Shown here: piece after piece, positions 38,301 to 42,211 of the stretch
Layout: the number at the start of each line of letters is the position of its first letter
How positions within the stretch are numbered: the stretch's first letter is position 1
Source of the DNA: a virus
Virus record (IMG/VR): IMGVR_UViG_3300033273_000507
Coordinates: 1-42,211 of that record
Length of the DNA stretch: 42,211 bases
Strand: one strand, 5' to 3'
Program-made: the position numbers and the translations under genes
Notes under the pieces: model-generated
Told to the model about the DNA's origin: nothing
Database searches by the model: none
What the model saw: only the letters and a program-made list of their open reading frames with translations

Positions 38301-40202
38301 ACGCGGTTCAACTGGTGGCTGTTCAGCGACAGGCTGTTCGGCTGGCGGCTGGTCAAACGGATTGGTTGTCTCCGTTGTCTCTGCTGGCTTGATTGTTGTT
38401 TCTGGATCTACAAAACCATATGCCTGAGAGTTCGGGTTCAACAAGTCTCGCGCAACTGTTGAAGCTGCTTGCTCAGTGGCTGCTTGCTCGAGGGTGTTAA
38501 GTTCGTTTTCAATAGCCGTGTCTTGTGCTGCCCTGATGTTCCCAGGCAAACTTGTGGCTATCTCGATAGCGCCTATCGGCCCTTCGGCAACACCTTCTAG
38601 GATGATTTCACCTGGAGAAAACGTATCACGGAAGCCAAATGTTTTTTCACCTTGCTGGGCGGTCAGTTCACCGCCAGCGCCAAACAACATTTGTTGTCCA
38701 GTTTCGGCAAAAGTTCTGCCTGTAATATTAGCCGCGCTACCGCCTTTAGTAATACCCGAAGCAATAAATTTACCTGACAAGCCCATAGACAAGGTGTCAA
38801 ATATTGCAATCGGGATGCCTCTAATTGTGCCTCGCTCTCTCGCTCTGCTCCAAAACTCTGGGTCATTGACCAGTTCCATCAAGGCTTTTTCATCTTGAGG
38901 GTCTACGCCAGAAGAAATTATCTCTTCGTTTAGGACTGATGTGTATTCAGTCCCAAAAGACATAACACCCGCAGCCCCCGCAGCAGGGACGGGTTGGCCC
39001 ATCAAAGTGCCGATAACCAAGGTAGCTATTTGAGGCGTGGACATTACCAGTGACTCACCAGTAACGCTTAAAGCAGCTATTGGATTGTTGCCGATAGCTT
39101 TAATCGAATCCCACACGCCTTTGGCTTCCGAGATTTCTCTCAAACCATCCTGTATTTCTTGGGGTGCTTTGGGGAATATTCTCTCTAACTCAGAAAATCT
39201 TTTAATAAAATCTTCTGGCTTGCGCAGACCTGTATCGAGCAACAAGGTGTTCCAGTTTTGGAACATCCGGCCAAACCCACGGCTCGCAAAGTTGTTGCTT
39301 GCCTGGTAATTGTTGGCCTTTTGTATAGCGTAAGCAGCCTGTGCTTCACTTACTGGCCCCATGTCAGTCTGACTGTTAACCTGGAACCAGCTTCCATCAT
39401 CAAGCTGGAACACGTTAGTAACGCTTGGGTTCTTTATGTCAAACAGCGCTGCTTTTTCCTGGGTTGGCCCTGGTTGCGCCAATATTCTGTCAATCCGATC
39501 ACGCAATGCCTGGTCTTGAGCAGACGCTGATAGATCCTCGATCTCACTTTTACGCAGTTCGGCGATTGTGTTTGAGCGCTGGACAGCAGCGCTTACAGCC
39601 TCCTGCTCAGATCCAAAGCGCGGTATGTCTTCCAGTTTGATCGTGCCATTCTGTATTAGCTTTTGAGTAAGCTGCGCTGCGGCCTCTGGCGACATAGGTA
39701 CGCCCTGGATGATCGTTGGGATATTAAAGAACACACCAGGCATAGGCATACCTAGCGCTGTGCCAGGCACAGTCGCTGTGCGCTCTGTAGCGATGTTCCC
39801 ATCATCAGTGATGACCAGTGGACGATTAACGTCAATCGGATAACCAGCTGGGTCTACCTGGCCTCTATCCAATGATTGCTGACCAGCAGCCAAGGCTTGC
39901 TGGATCTCGGCATCAGATGACGCCGCTCGATCAGCCGGAGACATACTAAACGGATCTCCGGCAAGGGCTTGTAATGGGTCTGCCGGAGGCGTGACGGCTG
40001 ACGGAAGCGGGGAGGAAACGCCTTCGTCATCTACAGTAGGAGGCTCCTGCCCATCAGCCCCCAGCAGCTGGTTCTGTGAAGATTGGAAAGCGTTTGCACC
40101 GCTACTAAATGCGTTGTTGCTTGGCATCCCCTGGTCAAAGGGGTTGCTGTTCTTCACATCTTCTGTTTCTGATCCGAAACCAACATCAAACGGATTGTCC
40201 AT
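32322..40202 (-). CDS. Giant polyvalent ejection protein, 2626 aa (ParB/DdrB-like and HEWGH metallopeptidase domains)
   Basis: Domains in order: N-terminal region (1-600) with membrane-prone segments near 375-480. A Pro/Glu/Val repeat linker follows (about 618-702, see separate entry). A ParB/DdrB-like domain comes next (about 715-990, with RDGTILSGNGRVLSLRAV and DRSNRSSIASMS). Then an LPD1-type region leads to a zinc peptidase, HEWGH at 1481-1485, with a candidate third ligand Glu1619 in RPTEMFARAFEAY. A long helical C-terminal half (about 1690-2600) has membrane-like stretches (GTQMLPAFLTLYGGHLLV, MIVMMASAPGLGPYGG). Such polyvalent proteins of phages are packaged and injected; DdrB-like parts are linked to protection from host nucleases. 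It likely takes the place of T7 gp16-like ejection proteins. The function is inferred from domains. Confidence 0.85.
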   Translation of the reverse strand: MDNPFDVGFGSETEDVKNSNPFDQGMPSNNAFSSGANAFQSSQNQLLGADGQEPPTVDDEGVSSPLPSAVTPPADPLQALAGDPFSMSPADRAASSDAEIQQALAAGQQSLDRGQVDPAGYPIDVNRPLVITDDGNIATERTATVPGTALGMPMPGVFFNIPTIIQGVPMSPEAAAQLTQKLIQNGTIKLEDIPRFGSEQEAVSAAVQRSNTIAELRKSEIEDLSASAQDQALRDRIDRILAQPGPTQEKAALFDIKNPSVTNVFQLDDGSWFQVNSQTDMGPVSEAQAAYAIQKANNYQASNNFASRGFGRMFQNWNTLLLDTGLRKPEDFIKRFSELERIFPKAPQEIQDGLREISEAKGVWDSIKAIGNNPIAALSVTGESLVMSTPQIATLVIGTLMGQPVPAAGAAGVMSFGTEYTSVLNEEIISSGVDPQDEKALMELVNDPEFWSRARERGTIRGIPIAIFDTLSMGLSGKFIASGITKGGSAANITGRTFAETGQQMLFGAGGELTAQQGEKTFGFRDTFSPGEIILEGVAEGPIGAIEIATSLPGNIRAAQDTAIENELNTLEQAATEQAASTVARDLLNPNSQAYGFVDPETTIKPAETTETTNPFDQPPAEQPVAEQPPVEPRIVEQPVAEQPVAEQPPVEPRIVEQPVAGQPVEQPPVEPRIVEQPVAEQPVVEQPPVEPRIVEQPTAEAPKVNPQAPEPGQEILSVNVSPTGSPIAKQKSTPDGKTKVNVVPVVVDISDLKAASGILQPRDRSLKESDVEAQRRAANLMPEMLMDSPTTDTGAPIIARDGTILSGNGRVLSLRAVYDNFPEKAAEYRQAVANYGRADGANFPNPVLVFKLEDDMTIEQLVDFADRSNRSSIASMSSTERAQRDARAMTQNIINSYVGGDLTSSENRAFVDQFIASVVAPNEQNAMSRDGQLTKEGVLRMQNAILASAYNDTDALAIMLDSTDDNIKAISNAMMANAPKLSQLKADIAAGDVRPEFDVSQQIADAAKLISNLRDRGIKPRDYFAQQDAFSDADPIVEALVRSLYNDDLTRAKSQKFMKDVLDFYVEESGNRKSDGLFEDPTTPVDVIQASRRRAERKADGTDEGQGSLLPEGGDGNSVAPSSQQAQSTSSQGSGQDTGAVNPANTQEAGQVTGGLNYDPTSRASVAAELQRRISALGLEGVNSKIQTSSLGESVRVSVKIGEDLANRYPDDLKTANGKTKPALQINAPIQKIFGETYTPTMIVQKGDVPAVFKVKNILFDPEIDSRGVAIENEIRNLAEEIRGTVDDNAGSQDTLEASVAPDAQLRRGQTTSDAATVILREDAAEGSTRGTKSGRVLLAQKETLRQSVFLQAFRDAGEDPNLAVNYTPEKQFRILSKLMTDKFGFKYIAKPKTNPYDGVQALLDAYRNLQWMTHALGLPYNAIGLDNSLGLALPGRAWGGYLAAYINKQGGPAAPTQSDVGAVPAPVVIMPKRSNSFAHEWGHALDYHILDKFGEEWGRGITGRIRSNMESNERPWQDGAPQSVADAMGNLINAMFFDKAELAAKIMEVEQQIAKTQAYEAKTGKTTKKLVQLEEQLRRLKEGSTRSKVGRTQYRKDAEDFAVATNSDPDYWTRPTEMFARAFEAYVARNVENRGGTTEFITMESEAYEMTLEQVEGSDIRLAMTYPNEADRNNIFLAMDRLMEALRTEAFESGPSAAPGDYDLIDARLDFAAQIDPNNQPEDARGWVENEKRAWRAAQTQAKRERPTRFPDASSWRKGAINVEDMVLNRIFYAKRGILFTLARRYKGNVRANNIIEDIISRVATDPGGTKMRVTVEGGTFEEATRRESRRFAIRFKQILDRYDIDQLSEAQLQQLRLILTADPDAQADAASGADPLITSAAGEIRTKILQPMYDYMRRSGYDIGYLADGSYMPRMLDSVLALSDKQKFLGNGEGKRGAIGLYADVIYENDLGSLDTTNEEQLTELLRKARKSQGYMNDEQLELLAEAQALIRQRNKLDPDENEAEISQINDELALLHEQLYEEVRMPFAEAAANDWYTRIGQQVATDPGAHSVQGSFTKKRKLPKEADTYMVDFYLDPIESLNQYIPAVTRKIEYERRFGQSLVPPGSKLRDKNNPGSRRDYLDYLLEVRGVEAGIDTQDLQQLRQIVRKITGTDNVSADYMGKKALDYIHVFGTMALLPRAVLSSIAEPLTAGVTTGSARKGLKTFVQVFDEALAIVSTDAKRRTLFYRQLANVLGVIDDPSVGEVVANRLGGTLQEDPKLNARLGRFFVRTKLQGLTNAQRRSTMRTGLQYFAEIAAEYQDSNTSAQGKQQIREIFRDFGVNDTNLDQFTAWMAEQRNGDYKLPSIDEMLEKNGEMTDMGQILSVAIGRFIDQTIQDPKSVDRPLYAEHPLGRMVYGIQSFMAAFSRNVLLGSLNKLRREKQQRGYGSMGLMFGTQMLPAFLTLYGGHLLVSTVREMLLNPDKLREEREKDNLEFYLLFIAFQRAGLLGRIDPIWNSLYSTRYQSDLSNMVVGASASYYLKALQRMAGVLPYFGNNSENTVAAEYQATIGFWDLAVNTMIVMMASAPGLGPYGGTAAGLFAGVATSPRTKHSVVREFIEATTGEEYYPGRGGRKKKEAKVF
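38106..38352 (-). repeat. Coding tandem repeat (P-V-E-P-R-I-V-E-Q-P units)
   Basis: About four to five near-identical units of roughly 50-65 bases encode variants of EQPPVEPRIVEQPVAEQP, about 85 residues in the polyvalent protein. The DNA copies are almost exact (CTGTTCAACAATACGCG recurs four times), so unit number can change by recombination. They form an extended linker between the N-terminal part and the ParB-like domain. Confidence 0.85.
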
Positions 40203-40211
40203 CCGGCCCCC

Positions 40212-41825
40212 CTATTGGAAGTTGTATTGAACAACATACTCGGCAACACCAGCTGCCTGGTCTTGCGGATAGCCAAGATTAGCTAGGCCGTTGGTTATCA
40301 CTCTGATCCTGTCTTGGTTGTTTGTCGCTGCTTTCAACGCCTGGCTGTCGCCCATGATTTTGAAAACAAACGCAGGGATTTTTACTTTGCTGTCGTAAAT
40401 CGTCCCACGGTCATACGGTATGTTGTAAACGGACTGAGCGACTGGTTGTTGGCCAGGCGGCGTGTCGGCTGTTCGCAGTGGGAACTTCGTGTTTATCAAA
40501 TCGTAAATCACACCAGACGCTGCTTGCGTGTTTTTGCTCGTTTGGTAATTAGCAGCGCCCTGGTCAATAACGTATTTTCTTACCCCAGTCGGAACCTCTA
40601 ACTCCAGGTCAGTAGCAAGCTGATCGAACGCCTGGCCCAACCTAGTTTGGACAGCCGGAGTGACGGTTGCTGGCTTGTTGTTAGCCGCCGCTGATGATTG
40701 CCTTAGAGCCTCATCTCCAGGAATGACGTACTGGCCATCATCGTTTTTCTCGATGCCCAAAGACTTGGCCGTGGCTTCATCCATGTAGACATCTTCTTTG
40801 CCCACCTTGACAACAACCTGGCCAGGCTTCGGCCCACCATCAAGGACGTACAAACCGTTTTCGTCTGGCTGCAACTTGAGGATCTTGCCAGCGTCTGGGC
40901 TAAGAACGACTTTCTTGCCTGGCTCAACAACGATTTCAATATCACGGTTATTGTGTTTCCACTTCTTAAAGGATATTTCTGCGTTGGTGTTTGTAACAGA
41001 TGTTGTGTCACGGCTATCAACATCGTACTTCTTGCCTTCCAACACCCGATCAGCCTTGTATTGTTCCCACTTAGTTTGAGCAATATTGTCGGCATCGTTC
41101 ATTGTAATCTTGGTCTGGTTATCTCTTATGTTACTAGAATTAGCCGTTGCATTATCGCGAATGTTATCGCGGTCCCCTTGGCCACCTTCGCCGTATCGTG
41201 CGTTTGTGTCACGATCACCTTGACCACCTACGCCATATCGCAGGTTATCTTCGCTTCCAGCGCGAGCATCAGTTGTTGTTAATTCTGTTTGAGCAAAACC
41301 AGGGTTTTGATATTTGCCGCCGCCTGGAGACAGCATCAAAGCGCCACGCTGCGCCTGGCTATTGTCGCCCCCAAGTATCATGCTTTCCGCCAAGCGGCTG
41401 CTCTGTGCGCCACCGATATTATTAAGGGCTTTGGTCATTTGGTCGGCGTTGCCATAGTTGCCAAGGAAAGTTCTAGCCAGGTTAGCAAGACCTTCGTTTG
41501 AAACCCTTTCCTGGTTCGCTGCTGGCGGCCCCATAAAGTCTTCTCTGATAATGTTTCCGCCAAGGCCCATAGCATTTACCAAAGCGTTTTGAAAAACTGG
41601 CAGATTTGCAAGAGCAGCGCCTGACTCAAACAGTTGCTGGTCAGACACATTCTTTTGGTCTTGCCCTACTTTCTGAGAATCGTAGTAACCAGCCTTGGCT
41701 TCAGAGGCTTTGGCTGCGGCTAACGATGCGTCATCTTGCGCGGAGCCAATCAGCGCCCTGGTCAGGTTGCTAATGCCCTGCTGCAAATATGGATCCATCG
41801 CGTAAGGATTTGCTCGTGTAGCCAT
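40212..41825 (-). CDS. Internal virion protein, 537 aa
   Basis: A polar protein. Residues 1-170 are helical and Ala/Gln/Asn-rich (DPYLQQGISNLTRALIGSAQ, LFESGAALANLPVFQNALVN). Two tandem copies of RYG-V/E-GGQGDRD lie at about 196-220 (DNA about 41165-41240). A Lys/Asp-rich helix follows, then a beta-rich part (NRDIEIVVEPGKKVVLSPDA, GQVVVKVGKEDVYMDEATA) and a helical C-terminus. No signal or catalytic motif. It lies between two ejection-module genes and before the giant protein, as internal core proteins do. The start at 41825 follows GAGGTTTATC. Function inferred from position. Confidence 0.75.
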   Translation of the reverse strand: MATRANPYAMDPYLQQGISNLTRALIGSAQDDASLAAAKASEAKAGYYDSQKVGQDQKNVSDQQLFESGAALANLPVFQNALVNAMGLGGNIIREDFMGPPAANQERVSNEGLANLARTFLGNYGNADQMTKALNNIGGAQSSRLAESMILGGDNSQAQRGALMLSPGGGKYQNPGFAQTELTTTDARAGSEDNLRYGVGGQGDRDTNARYGEGGQGDRDNIRDNATANSSNIRDNQTKITMNDADNIAQTKWEQYKADRVLEGKKYDVDSRDTTSVTNTNAEISFKKWKHNNRDIEIVVEPGKKVVLSPDAGKILKLQPDENGLYVLDGGPKPGQVVVKVGKEDVYMDEATAKSLGIEKNDDGQYVIPGDEALRQSSAAANNKPATVTPAVQTRLGQAFDQLATDLELEVPTGVRKYVIDQGAANYQTSKNTQAASGVIYDLINTKFPLRTADTPPGQQPVAQSVYNIPYDRGTIYDSKVKIPAFVFKIMGDSQALKAATNNQDRIRVITNGLANLGYPQDQAAGVAEYVVQYNFQ

Positions 41826-41834
41826 GATAAACCT

Positions 41835-42211
41835 CTAACCGTTATACAGCCCATAGTTCGTGCCAACCTGGCCACCAGCCATAAGAAGCTGTGCCATTGG
41901 GCTGTACGCTTTCTGGTTTGCAGCTTCCAATTCGGACTGAAGAACGCTGCTATTGCCCTTCATAAAGTTGCCCATCATTTGCCCAACAGCCGCGCTGTTG
42001 TTCATTTGTGGCGAAATAGTGCTTTGCAGAAATGAGCCAAATGAATTTAGATCTGCAAGTTTCTGGTTTTGGTCTTTGCCAAACGCTGTTGCGGCAGCAA
42101 GTTCTGCCTGGTTCGTGTCTTGTATCAGAGATGGTGCGCCGCGTTGAGCGGTTGTTGATACTACGTTAGCGTCTGTCGCAGCATCAAACAAAGCAGCCAA
42201 ACGAGCAGCCT
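41835..42211 (-). CDS. Internal virion protein, C-terminal part (gene begins at 222)
   Basis: A frame open from the right edge to the stop at 41835. The product includes QRGAPSLIQDTNQAELAAAT, SFGSFLQSTISPQMNNSAAV and ends VGTNYGLYNG. It is Ala/Gln/Ser/Asn-rich and helical with no enzymatic motif. Joined over the 8-base overlap to 1-222 it makes a 196-residue protein. A TTG at 42200 could be read as a start, but the continuation across the join with a good ATG at 222 is more convincing. A podoviral internal protein by position. Confidence 0.75.
   Translation of the reverse strand, partial: AARLAALFDAATDANVVSTTAQRGAPSLIQDTNQAELAAATAFGKDQNQKLADLNSFGSFLQSTISPQMNNSAAVGQMMGNFMKGNSSVLQSELEAANQKAYSPMAQLLMAGGQVGTNYGLYNG
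42204..42211. repeat. 8-base terminal overlap (copy of bases 1-8)
   Basis: AGCAGCCT stands at both ends of the window. Removing one copy and joining the ends restores one reading frame across the junction. It is more likely the overlap of a circular assembly than a biological terminal repeat. Confidence 0.6.

Noticed and set aside
38106-38352. CRISPR-like regular repeats
   Set aside because: Units are in frame, without unique spacers, and encode a Pro-rich linker.
37777-38427. Plus-strand open frame (216 codons) opposite the giant protein
   Set aside because: The Cys/Ser/Gly-rich repeat text is simply the antisense of the P/V/E/Q coding repeats.
41835-42200. Independent gene starting at the TTG 42200
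   Set aside because: The join of the ends gives a longer frame with a normal ATG at 222; the TTG has no good ribosome-binding site.

Overview
The window looks like one complete genome of a temperate, short-tailed (podovirus-type) dsDNA phage of about 42.2 kb. It has a portal, scaffold, HK97-type capsid, terminase, adaptor, nozzle and tail fibres, but no tape measure, major tail tube or sheath. It also has a tyrosine integrase, a repressor and a Cro-like gene. The same 8 bases stand at both ends (1-8 and 42204-42211). Joining the ends over them makes one uninterrupted minus-strand gene (222 down to 1, then on to 41835), so the sequence is best read as a circle or a circularly permuted molecule of about 42,203 bp. 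The holin families and GC content near 50-55% are compatible with a proteobacterial host, perhaps a marine alphaproteobacterium. Nothing in the sequence proves the host.

Layout. (1) Minus strand, 21218 down to 1 and on around the circle to 32110: the late block. In transcription order it holds terminase small subunit, three small lysine-rich proteins, a large tail fibre, three short fibre-tip-like proteins, two paralogous fibre-assembly chaperones around a fourth fibre protein, an XhlA-like and other small membrane proteins, a PD-(D/E)XK nuclease, two holin-like proteins, a GH108 endolysin, terminase large subunit, portal, scaffold (with its own predicted promoter), capsid, a small neck-region protein, adaptor and nozzle. 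The ejection module follows: a GNAT-like protein, a small internal protein, a HlyC-like lysine acyltransferase, more internal proteins and a 2626-residue polyvalent protein carrying a ParB/DdrB-like domain and an HEWGH metallopeptidase. Most genes overlap by 1-4 bases.

(2) Plus strand, 21351-23628: a separate islet of eight small, mostly unrecognised genes ending in a strong terminator. (3) Minus strand, 30073 down to 23690: early and replication genes. These are a Cro-like regulator, a RuvC-like resolvase, a RecB-like nuclease, a possible ssDNA-binding protein, a terminator, a primase-polymerase/helicase fusion, a small zinc protein, an iteron-like repeat array with hairpins (candidate origin), a protein with an SSB-type C-terminal tip, and a DUF6378-type protein. 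(4) Plus strand, 30245-31894: repressor, AlpA-like excisionase candidate and integrase, followed by a repeat-bearing candidate attP.

The most interesting items are the HlyC-like acyltransferase inside the ejection-protein module, the iteron/hairpin origin beside the primase-helicase with exact 11-bp and 32-bp spacing, the polyvalent ejection protein, the plus-strand islet with reused leader sequences, the SSB-tip mimic, and marked enrichment of the pentamer CCWGG. There are no tRNAs, CRISPR arrays or insertion sequences that I can support, and no gene-free stretch longer than about 235 bases.
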